Shown piece after piece: positions 37,428 to 46,801 of a DNA stretch of 64,000 nt. Each line of letters starts with the position of its first letter. Within the stretch, counting starts at the first letter, position 1. Made by a program: the position numbers and the translations under genes. The stretch comes from an uncultured Allobosea sp. (GTDB lineage: Bacteria > Pseudomonadota > Alphaproteobacteria > Rhizobiales > Beijerinckiaceae), in the NCBI RefSeq assembly GCF_945957345.1, contig NZ_CAMFKW010000021.1, forward strand, positions 18,976 to 82,975. The letters run 5' to 3'. The notes under the pieces were generated by a model. The model was not told the origin of the DNA. It was given only the letters and a program-made list of their open reading frames with translations, and made no database searches.

Positions 37428-39296
37428 CTATCTTCTAATTTTAAGCCATATTCTGATTGATTCGAATATTTTGTCTGTTTCATTGTAGTCACTTTTGTGT
37501 TTTGTTAAGAGTTTATTTTGAAAAAACGTCGCGAAATGACGCTTGTCAACTTTATTGACAGAGTAGTATTCTTTTACATCATCAATTACGTCGTTTTGAT
37601 ATATTGATTCAAAAGATTTTTCTTTCAATTCCGGGATGATATCTCCAAGCGTAAACACCTCATTCTCGAGGAGTATGCGCTCGTTAATATATCTCTTCTT
37701 CTCTCTCCGGCCCGCTTGATCATCATCCAAGAGAACCTTAAACTCTACGCCCCATCCGCGAAGTAGGCTGACCATGACCGCCATATTCCCTGCGCCGGTA
37801 GCGGGGAATATATCGGGCGCGTCGTCAAATTTTTTCTTATTCATAAAGTAATAAAATGCCGGAAAATCGTACTTTCCTTCGATTATTACAGCCGACTCTG
37901 CTCTAAGCAGAGGGCTAAAAGAAACATCGAGAGCATCAAGCGCGGGTTGGAAGTACGTTGTTTTTGTGGGATTTGAGCCAACGAAATTGCGGTATCGAAC
38001 CGCCTTGATATCTGTTTTTACGATCTCAAACGAATCGATTTCATCATCTCGATCATAGTCTGCGGCTTCGTTTCGTACTATGTATGCACTCTCTAGCCAT
38101 AGTGGATTTATCATGTAGTGAGAATGAGTAGAATAAATAATAGACGTTCCAGATTTAACGATTTTATCAAAAGTTTCAAGAAGTTTTATTTGGGCTTTAG
38201 AATGTAAATTCGATGCGGGCTCGTCGAATAGAAAAATCGTTTTTTCACCGGATGGCCTGTTTTTCCTAAATTGCGTGAAAAGTAAGAAAGCAAAAAACCA
38301 TCTAAATCCAAGGGATCGCTCAGATATACTATAACGTGACTGGCCGTCCACTATGTACATCTCTATGTACGGGACATTCCCTTGGTCTGAATCAAGAAAC
38401 CAATCAATTCCAATTCTTTTTCCTGATACGTTTCTTCCAAGTATCTCGTTCCACGATCCAAAAACGATTTTCCCTATCTCATTCGCGAGCTGTTGTATGA
38501 CGGCATCTATCTGTTTCTTCTCATCGGAGGCAAGGAGCAATGCATACAATGATTGATTTTGCTTGTTGCTGGTTTTTATCCTCTCTATTCTATCTATAAC
38601 ATGTTTCTGTATGTTGAGCTTGGAGTTGCTGTTATCAAGTATGTCCTGTATTATTTGATTATAATATTGAGTTATGTTATCTTTCTTGCCATAAAGATAA
38701 ATCCTTTCTGGTATATCAAACAAGAATGTTGGAAAATATACGATCCTCGGCATCCTGTCGGCCAGGACGTCGCAGCCGTCGCTCCAGATTTGATAATCTT
38801 TTTCGTCTTCTCTGTATCGGTACTCTATATATTTCTTTTTTGTTTTATGTCTTAGGTGAAATTCGATTTCCCAAACAGACTCCGCTCCGATGAAGCGGCT
38901 ATCTTCGAAATTATAAACGGTCTCAAGGGAGAACTGATCGGGGACTTTCGAGCGATCTAAGACCATTTGATATTTTTCGAGATACATAGCTGCGAGTGCT
39001 GATCTGTCCGATTCGTCGACAGACGCTATGGCGTTGATAGAAATCTTTCCGCTGAAAGCGGCTTTGCTGTGCTTTGGGATAAATTCATTAGTTGAGTCTT
39101 TATCTTCATTCTTAATAAGCGATGATGCGTATTTATCTCTGGTCAAAAATCTAGAAAGTGCTTCAAGAATTGTCGTTTTGCCGCTTTCATTTAGGCCGAT
39201 TAGTGTAATGACGTCTCCGTCAGTCTTTGAATTTATTTCAATCTTGGTGGATTGAATTCCCTTAAAATTTGAAATATAAAAGCTATTTATTTTCAT
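37428..39296 (-). CDS. OLD-family AAA ATPase with C-terminal TOPRIM nuclease domain
   Basis: Walker A LIGLNESGKTTILEAL, Walker B TIFLFDEPASNLHSKAQ, STHSHYMI; TOPRIM VIIEGKYDFPAFYYF and LLDDDQAGRREKKRY; AT-rich. Confidence 0.88.
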   Translation of the reverse strand: MKINSFYISNFKGIQSTKIEINSKTDGDVITLIGLNESGKTTILEALSRFLTRDKYASSLIKNEDKDSTNEFIPKHSKAAFSGKISINAIASVDESDRSALAAMYLEKYQMVLDRSKVPDQFSLETVYNFEDSRFIGAESVWEIEFHLRHKTKKKYIEYRYREDEKDYQIWSDGCDVLADRMPRIVYFPTFLFDIPERIYLYGKKDNITQYYNQIIQDILDNSNSKLNIQKHVIDRIERIKTSNKQNQSLYALLLASDEKKQIDAVIQQLANEIGKIVFGSWNEILGRNVSGKRIGIDWFLDSDQGNVPYIEMYIVDGQSRYSISERSLGFRWFFAFLLFTQFRKNRPSGEKTIFLFDEPASNLHSKAQIKLLETFDKIVKSGTSIIYSTHSHYMINPLWLESAYIVRNEAADYDRDDEIDSFEIVKTDIKAVRYRNFVGSNPTKTTYFQPALDALDVSFSPLLRAESAVIIEGKYDFPAFYYFMNKKKFDDAPDIFPATGAGNMAVMVSLLRGWGVEFKVLLDDDQAGRREKKRYINERILLENEVFTLGDIIPELKEKSFESIYQNDVIDDVKEYYSVNKVDKRHFATFFQNKLLTKHKSDYNETDKIFESIRIWLKIRR

Positions 39297-40137
39297 AGTA
39301 TTACAGTTATCTCCCGGAGTACTATAATTTTTACGTTAGATGCTTATTTTATCAACGTCGCGTACATTTTGCCCTGAATGTCATGACCCTTACTGCGTGG
39401 GCCGCTGTACGAATCCGCGGAAAATTTCTAACAGTTATTGTGCAATGACGTTTCCGGAGTTGTCAAATCTCTGCGTTATTTATCAAGGGCATGGCCTTTC
39501 TAGGCTGCCGGGAGCTGGTTGCCTGGTTTGGATCGATATGCTGGACCGTAGGCTGGTTGGAGTTGCTCATGGCTCCCCTTCTTTCCACCCGCCAAGAGCC
39601 TCGAATGCCGCGTCTGTGATTTCGCGAGGGGCAATGCCGAGACCAGCGCCCGTAAACTTATCCCCGCCCTCCCACCCCGCCCCTATCCTCACCTCACCTC
39701 GTCCCCGAGGGGCAGCCATCCGGAGGTATGCCGTTGGCGGGGCGGGGGCGGCGCCTGCGGGTGGGGTTACGACCCACTCCCGGGAGGCTTCGGGGCACCG
39801 CCCTGGGGGTACTACGGCCCCTGTGCGAGGAGCTCGCTAGAACGGTCGGTGGCATCACGCCTTCGTCCCATGCCTGACGAGATGCGACAAGGCGATGAGC
39901 CGAACTGGCGTTGAAGGGTTCGCGGCGAAGGATAGCCACAGGCCTGATAAGCGCGGCCCGGAGACTGAAGAACGCCGACAAGCGGAGCGCCACGGGGCGT
40001 GCGGATGGTGGCTCAATCCATCCGCGCCGCATCCTGGCTCAATGGAAGCGGCCCGATACCCTAAGCGCCTCGCGGCGCTCCGCTGCCCCTCATCGATCAA
40101 CGCACGCGGTAACGCGGGCGGGGATTTGGCGTGGGTT

Positions 40138-40262
40138 CCTTCTCCCCTCGGGGGAGAAGGTGTCTGCGAAGCAGACGGACGAGGGAAGGACACGCGCCGG
40201 TGCAAGGCGACCCTCATCCGTCAGCGCTGCGCGCTGCCACCTTCTCCCCCGAGGGGAGAAGG
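40138..40262. repeat. RIME-like intergenic element with 25-bp perfect inverted repeats
   Basis: ccttctcccctcgggggagaaggtg (40138-40162) is the exact reverse complement of caccttctcccccgaggggagaagg (40238-40262); each arm is itself a palindrome. Confidence 0.85.
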
Positions 40263-40285
40263 AGAAGACCGCGCGAGGCCGCCGC

Positions 40286-40507
40286 TCAATCCCCCGTCAT
40301 CGTCATTTCGGCGTCGGCAGCCTTCATCTTCGGGTTGGCAGTGCAGAAGGCCCTGATCTTCTCCGCGACGCTGGCGGTGTATTCGCTCTTGCGGTGGCCG
40401 CCGGATTTCAGCCAGTCGGCGCAGCTCTGCTCCCGGTCGGTGATCCGGGCGGCGGCCGGGGTGGCGAGGAGGAGGCCGGCGAAAGCCAGCAAGGCGAGGC
40501 GGGGCAT
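40286..40507 (-). CDS. Small secreted protein of unknown function
   Basis: 73 aa with signal peptide MPRLALLAFAGLLLATPAAA and two Cys in the mature part. Confidence 0.6.
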   Translation of the reverse strand: MPRLALLAFAGLLLATPAAARITDREQSCADWLKSGGHRKSEYTASVAEKIRAFCTANPKMKAADAEMTMTGD

Positions 40508-40686
40508 GGTCTGGTCCTGAACGGGCAGCCGCATCACCGGCCTGGCCCTCGGGCGCCGCTCCTGCCTTGCGTCGGGGCGGGATGCAAATGCGATTGTCGC
40601 GGAGCCGATGCGCGGGCAGGGCAGTGCGACCGAAGAGGGCAGGCAGGGCCGGGATTTCGTGATAGGCAGCGGCTCGATCCCGCTAG

Positions 40687-40795
40687 AGCCTTTCCGGCGA
40701 ACCCAGTTCGCCTCCAAGGCTCCAGCCTTTTGTTTTGACGCAATTCCGGCCGCAAAACCGCTTCGCACTTTTGCTGGAATTGCTTGGAGGTAACG
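40687..40795. repeat. T-rich-linker intergenic repeat, copy C
   Basis: agcctttccggcgaa..ttcgcctccaaggct, ttttgttttgacgc, gcaattccggc...gctggaattgc. Confidence 0.5.
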
Positions 40796-40800
40796 AGACC

Positions 40801-41061
40801 ATGGCCCGCAAGACCCCCGAACAGCTCGCCCAGGAATTCGAGGGCCGCAAGGCCAAGGGGCTGGCCAAGGGCGGGGCGGCGTTCTGGCCGAACATCATCG
40901 CCAATGCCGTGCTGAAGCTCACCCAGCAGCGCGTCGAGATCACGCCGGATACGCTGATCGAAATGATCGAGCGCGAGGCGCCGACGCTGGAGGTCACGGT
41001 CCGCTCCGGCGCGACGGAGGCCGTCGCGCGCCTGAAGCAGGCCATCGCCAAGGGCTCGTGA
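40801..41061 (+). CDS. Conserved-looking hypothetical protein (86 aa)
   Basis: ORF with gaggtaac-like RBS upstream; MARKTPEQLAQEFEGRKAKGLAKGGAAFWPNIIANAVLKL. Confidence 0.6.
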   Translation: MARKTPEQLAQEFEGRKAKGLAKGGAAFWPNIIANAVLKLTQQRVEITPDTLIEMIEREAPTLEVTVRSGATEAVARLKQAIAKGS

Positions 41062-41064
41062 GGT

Positions 41065-41520
41065 TCAGCCGGGCTCGCCGGCGATGACGCCCTTGCGCAG
41101 CAGGAAGCAGCCATAGGGTCGGGGATCGCCGACCTGCACGACGGCAAAGGCCCGCCGCGCCTGATCGTAAAAAGCGAAGCGCTCGATTCCCGCGAGCGGC
41201 GAAGGGCGGCCGAGCGCCTTGTCGATCTCGGCCTGCACGGCGCGCTGGACATCGGGGATCGCGGCGGCATCGCCGACCACTTCCATGCGCCTGACAGGCT
41301 CGGGCTCGAAATCGTCGATCGGCAGCACCGAGAGAATGGCCCGGGCGGCGCGCTGCATCGTCAGGCCGGGCAGGCGGATCAGGCGGCCGCTGGTGGTGGC
41401 GCTGGCGATGGTCTCGGCCGGGTGGTTGGCATCGACCAGCGCGAGGTCATCGCCATGGCCCATGGCGGCGAGCACCCAGAGCAGGTCGGCGGAGAGCACG
41501 GGGTCGAGATTTCTCAGCAT
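41065..41520 (-). CDS. fucU: RbsD/FucU-family sugar mutarotase
   Basis: MLRNLDPVLSADLLWVLAAMGHGDDLALVDANHPA. Confidence 0.88.
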   Translation of the reverse strand: MLRNLDPVLSADLLWVLAAMGHGDDLALVDANHPAETIASATTSGRLIRLPGLTMQRAARAILSVLPIDDFEPEPVRRMEVVGDAAAIPDVQRAVQAEIDKALGRPSPLAGIERFAFYDQARRAFAVVQVGDPRPYGCFLLRKGVIAGEPG

Positions 41521-42374
41521 GACGGGCGGCGGCCCCTTTTGGTCAGGTAGATGCGGGCGGCGTTGCCGCCGAAGATCGCGGTGCGCTCGGCCAGGGTGAG
41601 CGTCGCGGTGAGGCGCTCGGCGGCTGCGAGCCACTGGTCGTAAGCAGCGGCGAGCGTCACGACAGGCCAGTCGCTGCCCCAAAGCAGGCGCTCCGGCCCG
41701 AAGCAGGCCAGCAGCTGGGCTGCGGCCGGCGCCAGCGTCGCATCGCGCCAGCCCGGCCCGGCTTCGGTGACGAGGCCGGAGAGCTTGCAGGTGGTGTTCG
41801 GCCGCGCGGCCAGTGCCGCGATGCCGCTACGCCAGGCGGAGAGGTCGGTGCCGGTGAGGTCCGGCTTGGCGCCGTGGTCGATGACGACGGGAAGCTCCGT
41901 CTCGCGCCCCAGCAGCTTGAGGAGGGCGGGGATCTGCGGCGGCTTCACCAGCGCGTCGAAGACGAGGCCGTGCTCTCTGAGCGCCGCGAAGGCGGGTGCG
42001 AGGGTGGGCTTCGCGAGCCAGTCGGGATCGGGAATGTCCTGCGCCATGGGGCGCAAGCCCACGAGCAGCGGGTCGGAGGCAAGCGCCGCGATGCGGGCGG
42101 GCGCGTCGGGCGCCTCGAAATCCGCCCAGCCTACGACCCCGGCGACGAAAGGGGTGGCGGCGGCGAGGGCGAGAAGATGATGCGTCTCGGCCTCGGTCGC
42201 GGCCGCCTGGACGAGAATGGTCGAGGCAATGTCGTGCTGCGCGAGATGCGGGGCGAGGTCGGCCGGTTCGAAATCGCGGTGGATGGGCCCCAGCGCCGGC
42301 GTCAGCCAGCCGTAATCGTCGCGGGAGAGCCGCCAGAAATGCTGATGGGAATCGATGCGGGGCGGGCTCGTCAC
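41514..42374 (-). CDS. Amidohydrolase 2 family (sugar lactonase/fuconolactonase-like)
   Basis: RIDSHQHFWRLSRDDYGWL, GLRPMAQDIPDPDWL, LLWGSDWPVV. Confidence 0.87.
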   Translation of the reverse strand: MTSPPRIDSHQHFWRLSRDDYGWLTPALGPIHRDFEPADLAPHLAQHDIASTILVQAAATEAETHHLLALAAATPFVAGVVGWADFEAPDAPARIAALASDPLLVGLRPMAQDIPDPDWLAKPTLAPAFAALREHGLVFDALVKPPQIPALLKLLGRETELPVVIDHGAKPDLTGTDLSAWRSGIAALAARPNTTCKLSGLVTEAGPGWRDATLAPAAAQLLACFGPERLLWGSDWPVVTLAAAYDQWLAAAERLTATLTLAERTAIFGGNAARIYLTKRGRRPSC

Positions 42375-42576
42375 AGGCGATTCTCGCGGGGATTCGGCGA
42401 CGGGGAGAGGTGATCCGGCGACACTATGTGCACGCCAACATGTTAGCTTGCAACCGGATCGAAATGATATTAGCGTCCAGCACGATCGCGGAAGCGGGAG
42501 GCGGTTGCCTGCCTCCTGTCCTGCGCGCCATCAAAGGCCTGAAACGGGCCCTGTTCAAGTCCTGGGGAGGACGCCG

Positions 42577-43914
42577 ATGACCGATAGCATTCTCAAGCCG
42601 ACGCGCCGTGTCCTGCTGGCCGGCGGTGCCGCCGCGGTCGCCTCGCCGCTGGTGCTGCGCAAGGCGCAGGCGCAAGGCGCGTTCGACTGGAAGAAATTCT
42701 CCGGCCAGTCGATCGACGTTCTGCTGGTCAAGAATCCGCGCTCGGACCTGATGCAGCAGGCTGAGAAGGAGTTCACCGAGCTCACAGGCATCAAGGTTTC
42801 CTCCGAGCAGGTGCCGGAGCAGCAGCAGCGTCAGAAGGCGGTGATCGAGTTCGCCTCGGGCAAGCCCTCGTTCGACGTCAGCGGCATCTCGCTGCATGTG
42901 CAGAAGCGCATGGCGGCCAAGGGCAAGTGGTTCGAGAACCTCGACCCCTTCATCAAGAACGCGGCGCTGACCGCGCCGGATTTCGACTTCGCCGATTTCG
43001 GTGCCGGCCCGGTCGCCTATGCGCGGCAGGCTGACGGAGCGCTCGATACGATCCCGTTCTTCGTCGATTACTGGATGATCTACTACAACAAGGAGCTCTT
43101 CGACGCGAAGAACGTCGCCTATCCCAAGACGATGGACGAGATGTTCACCGCGGCGCAGAAGCTGCACGACCCGGCCAAGGGCGTCGCCGGCTTCGTCTCG
43201 CGCGGTCTGAAGAACGCCAATATCCCGGTCTGGACCTCGCTGATGCTCGGCCAGGGCATGGAGACGGTCTCGCCGGAGGGCAAGCTGCTGACCGATACGC
43301 CGGAAGCGGTCTGGGCGGCGGAGCTCTATCGCAAGCTCAACAAGGAGACCGGCCCGGTCGGCCAGGTCGGCTTCAACTGGAACGAGTGCCAGACCACCTT
43401 CATGCAGGGCCGGGCGGCGATGTGGCTCGACGGCATCGGCTTCGCCACGCCGCTGGAGGATCCTTCCAAGTCCCGCATCGTCGGCAAGGTCGGCTATGGC
43501 GTGACGCCGCCGGGGCCGAAGGCGCATTATGCCGGCATGTTCGCGGACGGCATGGGCATCTCGCGCGGTTCCTCGAAGAAGGAGGCGGCCTGGCTCTATC
43601 TGCAGTTCATGACCAACAAGAAGAACCAGATCGCCATGCTGAAGGCGGGTGCCGGCGCGCCGGGCCGATCCTCGGCCTATCTCGACACCGAGACGATCCA
43701 GGCCTCGAAATTCGGCAAGCAGTATTTCGAGTGCCTGCTGGCTTCGGCCAAGATCGCGCGTGCCGGCCTGCCGCAGATCGTGCCGGTGACCGAGTTCCGC
43801 GACGTGTTCGGCGTGGCGCTGACCAATGCGATCGGCGGGGCGGATGTCGCAGCCGAGCTGAAGAAGGCGACGGAGGTCTTCGCGCCGGTGCTCGCCAAGA
43901 GCGAGCAGGGCTGA
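42577..43914 (+). CDS. Sugar ABC transporter substrate-binding protein
   Basis: Tat-like leader TRRVLLAGGAAAV; family 1 SBP features. Confidence 0.88.
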   Translation: MTDSILKPTRRVLLAGGAAAVASPLVLRKAQAQGAFDWKKFSGQSIDVLLVKNPRSDLMQQAEKEFTELTGIKVSSEQVPEQQQRQKAVIEFASGKPSFDVSGISLHVQKRMAAKGKWFENLDPFIKNAALTAPDFDFADFGAGPVAYARQADGALDTIPFFVDYWMIYYNKELFDAKNVAYPKTMDEMFTAAQKLHDPAKGVAGFVSRGLKNANIPVWTSLMLGQGMETVSPEGKLLTDTPEAVWAAELYRKLNKETGPVGQVGFNWNECQTTFMQGRAAMWLDGIGFATPLEDPSKSRIVGKVGYGVTPPGPKAHYAGMFADGMGISRGSSKKEAAWLYLQFMTNKKNQIAMLKAGAGAPGRSSAYLDTETIQASKFGKQYFECLLASAKIARAGLPQIVPVTEFRDVFGVALTNAIGGADVAAELKKATEVFAPVLAKSEQG

Positions 43915-43934
43915 GGCGGCTCTGCGCGGGAGGC

Positions 43935-44025
43935 GTCATGGTCGGGCTTGTCCCGACCATCGGCGTCTTCCTCGGTCGCGGAGCGGGTTCAAGACGGGGG
44001 TGCTCGCCACAAGGGCGAGCATGAC
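43935..44025 (-). repeat. Two-hairpin intergenic repeat, copy 6 (inverted)
   Basis: gtcatggtcgggcttgtcccgaccat...tgctcgccacaagggcgagcatgac. Confidence 0.8.
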
Positions 44026-44051
44026 GAGTGGTTTCCAGTGAAGCAGAGCGC

Positions 44052-44981
44052 ATGACCAGCACGTCCCTGCCAGCCAGCATGCCGAGTACGACACAAGCGA
44101 GCGCCGCTGCGGCCTCGGCGGATTTCACGCCGCGCTACTGGCTGTTCTCGTTGCCGGCGGTGCTGGTCATCGCGGCCGTGATCGTCTTCCCCTGGTTGTT
44201 CACGCTCTACATGTCCGGCCAGGACTGGAAGATCGGCGGTGGCGTGGAGTTCGTCGGCCTCGGCAATTTCGCCGAGCTGATGAAGGACCAGCGCTTCATC
44301 GAGTCGATGGGGCATACGCTCTATTTCACCGTGTTGGCGGTGGTCCTGCCGATCGTGTTCGGTACGGCGGCGGCGCTGGTCTTCCATCGCGAATTCCCGA
44401 TGCGGGGCCTGCTGCGGACGATCTTCGTCATGCCGATGATGGCGACGCCGGTCGCGGTCGCGCTGGTTTGGACGATGATGTTCCATCCGCAGCTCGGCGT
44501 GCTCAATTATCTGCTCTCGCTGATCGGCATCGGGCCATCCGGGTGGGTCTACGAGCCTTCGACGGTGATTCCGACGCTGGTCATGGTCGAGGTCTGGCAC
44601 TGGACGCCGCTGGTCATGCTCATCGTGCTCGGGGGCCTCGCGGGGCTGCCGAAGGAGCCCTATGAATCCGCGCTGATCGACGGCGCAAATGACTGGCACA
44701 TGTTCCGGCACATCACGCTGCCGCTGGTCTGGCCGTTCATCATGGTGGCGATCGTGATCCGCACCATCGATGCGCTGAAGGCCTTCGACACGATCTTCGT
44801 GATCACGCAGGGCGGCCCGGGCACGGCGTCGGAGACGCTGAACATCTTCCTCTACCTGCAGGCCTTCCAGTTCTACAAGATCGGCTACGCCTCGGCCGTC
44901 GTGGTGATCTTCTTCGTCATCATCATCATGCTCTCGCTGCTGCTGCTCTATGCGCGCCAGAAGTCGAAGTGGAACGCGTGA
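44052..44981 (+). CDS. Sugar ABC transporter permease
   Basis: EAA-like loop YESALIDGANDWHMFRHITLPLVWP. Confidence 0.92.
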   Translation: MTSTSLPASMPSTTQASAAAASADFTPRYWLFSLPAVLVIAAVIVFPWLFTLYMSGQDWKIGGGVEFVGLGNFAELMKDQRFIESMGHTLYFTVLAVVLPIVFGTAAALVFHREFPMRGLLRTIFVMPMMATPVAVALVWTMMFHPQLGVLNYLLSLIGIGPSGWVYEPSTVIPTLVMVEVWHWTPLVMLIVLGGLAGLPKEPYESALIDGANDWHMFRHITLPLVWPFIMVAIVIRTIDALKAFDTIFVITQGGPGTASETLNIFLYLQAFQFYKIGYASAVVVIFFVIIIMLSLLLLYARQKSKWNA

Positions 44982-45799
44982 TGAACCGCACGCTCAAGAA
45001 ACTCGGCTTCTGGGCCTCGGTCTTCGTGCTGGTCTCGCCGGCGGTGCTGGTCTTCCTCTGGATGATCTCGCTGTCGTTGAAGAACGAGCTCGACAACACG
45101 GCCTTCCCGCCGGTCTTCATCCCGAGCCCGCCGACGCTGGCGAATTACATCGACGTCTTCGCGAAGAACAATTTCGCGCTCTACCTGTGGAACTCGATCC
45201 TGGTCACCGGCGGAGCGGTGCTGCTGGGGCTGATCGTCGGTGTGCCTGCGGGCTACGGCATCGCACGCGGCAAGGCGCATAAATTCGCGATCCTGATTCT
45301 GGTCGCGCGCATGACGCCGGCTCTGTCCTATCTGATCCCTCTGTTCCTGCTGTTCCAGATCACGGGACTGGTGGGGTCCGTCACGGCGCTGGTCATCACG
45401 CATCTCGTCATCACCATCCCGATCATCTGCTGGATCATGATCGGGTATTTCGAGAATATTCCCATGGAACTCGAAGACGCCTCGCGCATCGACGGCGCCA
45501 CGACCTGGCAGGCCTTCCGCTATGTGGCGCTGCCTTTGGCCAAGCCCGGCATCGTGGTCGGCGGCATCCTCGCCTTCATCTTCTCCTGGAACAACTTCAT
45601 CTTCTCGGTGGTGCTCGGCGGCAAGGCGAGCCGGACGCTGCCCTCCGCCGTCTACAACTCGCTGACCTTCGAACAGATCTCCTGGGGGCCGCTTGCCGCG
45701 GCTGCCCTCCTGGTGACGTTGCCAGTGCTCCTCGTCACCGTGATCGCCCAGCGCCAGATCGTCGCCGGGCTCTCCGCCGGTGGCCTCAAGGACGGCTAG
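44981..45799 (+). CDS. Sugar ABC transporter permease
   Basis: EAA-like loop LEDASRIDGATTWQAFRYVALPLAKPG; TGATG overlap with upstream gene. Confidence 0.92.
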   Translation: MNRTLKKLGFWASVFVLVSPAVLVFLWMISLSLKNELDNTAFPPVFIPSPPTLANYIDVFAKNNFALYLWNSILVTGGAVLLGLIVGVPAGYGIARGKAHKFAILILVARMTPALSYLIPLFLLFQITGLVGSVTALVITHLVITIPIICWIMIGYFENIPMELEDASRIDGATTWQAFRYVALPLAKPGIVVGGILAFIFSWNNFIFSVVLGGKASRTLPSAVYNSLTFEQISWGPLAAAALLVTLPVLLVTVIAQRQIVAGLSAGGLKDG

Positions 45800-45888
45800 A
45801 GTTCAATCCATCCCGCTCGCGGCAGGCCGCGGGCGGATTTCGTCTCAATCGACATGTCAGTCGCTACTCAGATCTGAAAGTTCTTTCC

Positions 45889-46785
45889 ATGGCACTCTCG
45901 CCCAGCCGCTTCGGCCTTTCCTGCGCCATCACCACGCCGATGAAGGAGGGTGGCGCCGTCGATCTGCCGCGCCTCACCCATCATGCCAAGCATGTGCTCG
46001 CGAATGGCTGCGACACGGTCACGCTCTACGGCACGACGGGCGAGGGGGCGGCGCTCGGCCTGCCGGCGCGCTCGGCGATGATGGGCGCGCTGATGGGGGC
46101 GGGCATCGATCCCGCCAAGCAGATCTATGCGGGCATCGCGGCGTCCTCGCTGCATGAGGCGATCGAGCAGGCGCGCGTCGCGCTCGACGCCGGTGCCAGG
46201 GGGCTGCTGGTCGCGCCGCCCTTCTACTTCAAGGGCGTGAGCGACGATGGCCTCTATGCCTGGTTCGCGCAGTTCATCGAGAAGCTCGGCGCCTCGGCCC
46301 GCAACGTCATCCTCTATCATATCCCGTCCGTGACGGCGGTCGACATCTCGGTCGATCTCGTGCAGCGGCTGAAGACGGCGTTCCCCGGCATCATCGCCGG
46401 CGTCAAGGATTCCTCCGGCAGCTATGCCAACACCGAAGCGCTGCTGAAGGCGCATGGCGAGCTCGCCATCCTGGTCGGCGACGAGCGCCAGCTCGCCAAG
46501 GCGGTGCGCAACGGTGCGCAGGGCTCGATCTGCGGCGTCGCCAATCTCGTGCCGCATCTGCTGCGGCCGATGATCTACGAGGGGCAGGACAGCCCGGTCG
46601 TCAACGCGCTCGTCGACGAGATCTGCTCGGGACCCGTCATCGCCTCGGTGAAGGCGCTCACCGGCCATGTCCATGGCGATGCCGGCTTCGGCCCGATGCG
46701 GGCGCCGCTTCAGGCGCTGGACGAAGCGTCGCGCAAGCGGCTCTTCGCCGCCTTCGATTCGATCACGCAGGCCAAGGCGGCCTGA
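45889..46785 (+). CDS. Dihydrodipicolinate synthase/N-acetylneuraminate lyase family aldolase
   Basis: TLYGTTGEGAAL, VILYHIPS Tyr and IIAGVKDSSGS Lys. Confidence 0.9.
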   Translation: MALSPSRFGLSCAITTPMKEGGAVDLPRLTHHAKHVLANGCDTVTLYGTTGEGAALGLPARSAMMGALMGAGIDPAKQIYAGIAASSLHEAIEQARVALDAGARGLLVAPPFYFKGVSDDGLYAWFAQFIEKLGASARNVILYHIPSVTAVDISVDLVQRLKTAFPGIIAGVKDSSGSYANTEALLKAHGELAILVGDERQLAKAVRNGAQGSICGVANLVPHLLRPMIYEGQDSPVVNALVDEICSGPVIASVKALTGHVHGDAGFGPMRAPLQALDEASRKRLFAAFDSITQAKAA

Positions 46786-46801
46786 GGCAAAAGGAGGACG
46801 C

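Noticed and set aside
38553-38855. Hydrophobic 100-aa plus-strand ORF within the OLD gene
   Set aside because: Antisense to the conserved ATPase; hydrophobicity is expected from the AT-rich opposite strand.
39340-39840. 166-aa ORF after the OLD gene as a defence partner
   Set aside because: N-terminal cysteine cluster is intriguing, but the C-terminal half is GC-rich non-coding-like sequence; not supported as a full CDS (kept only as a scar finding).
44052-45799. Complete sugar ABC importer
   Set aside because: No ATP-binding subunit gene in the cluster; the ABC ATPases at 56075 (pstB) and 62115 belong to other transporters.
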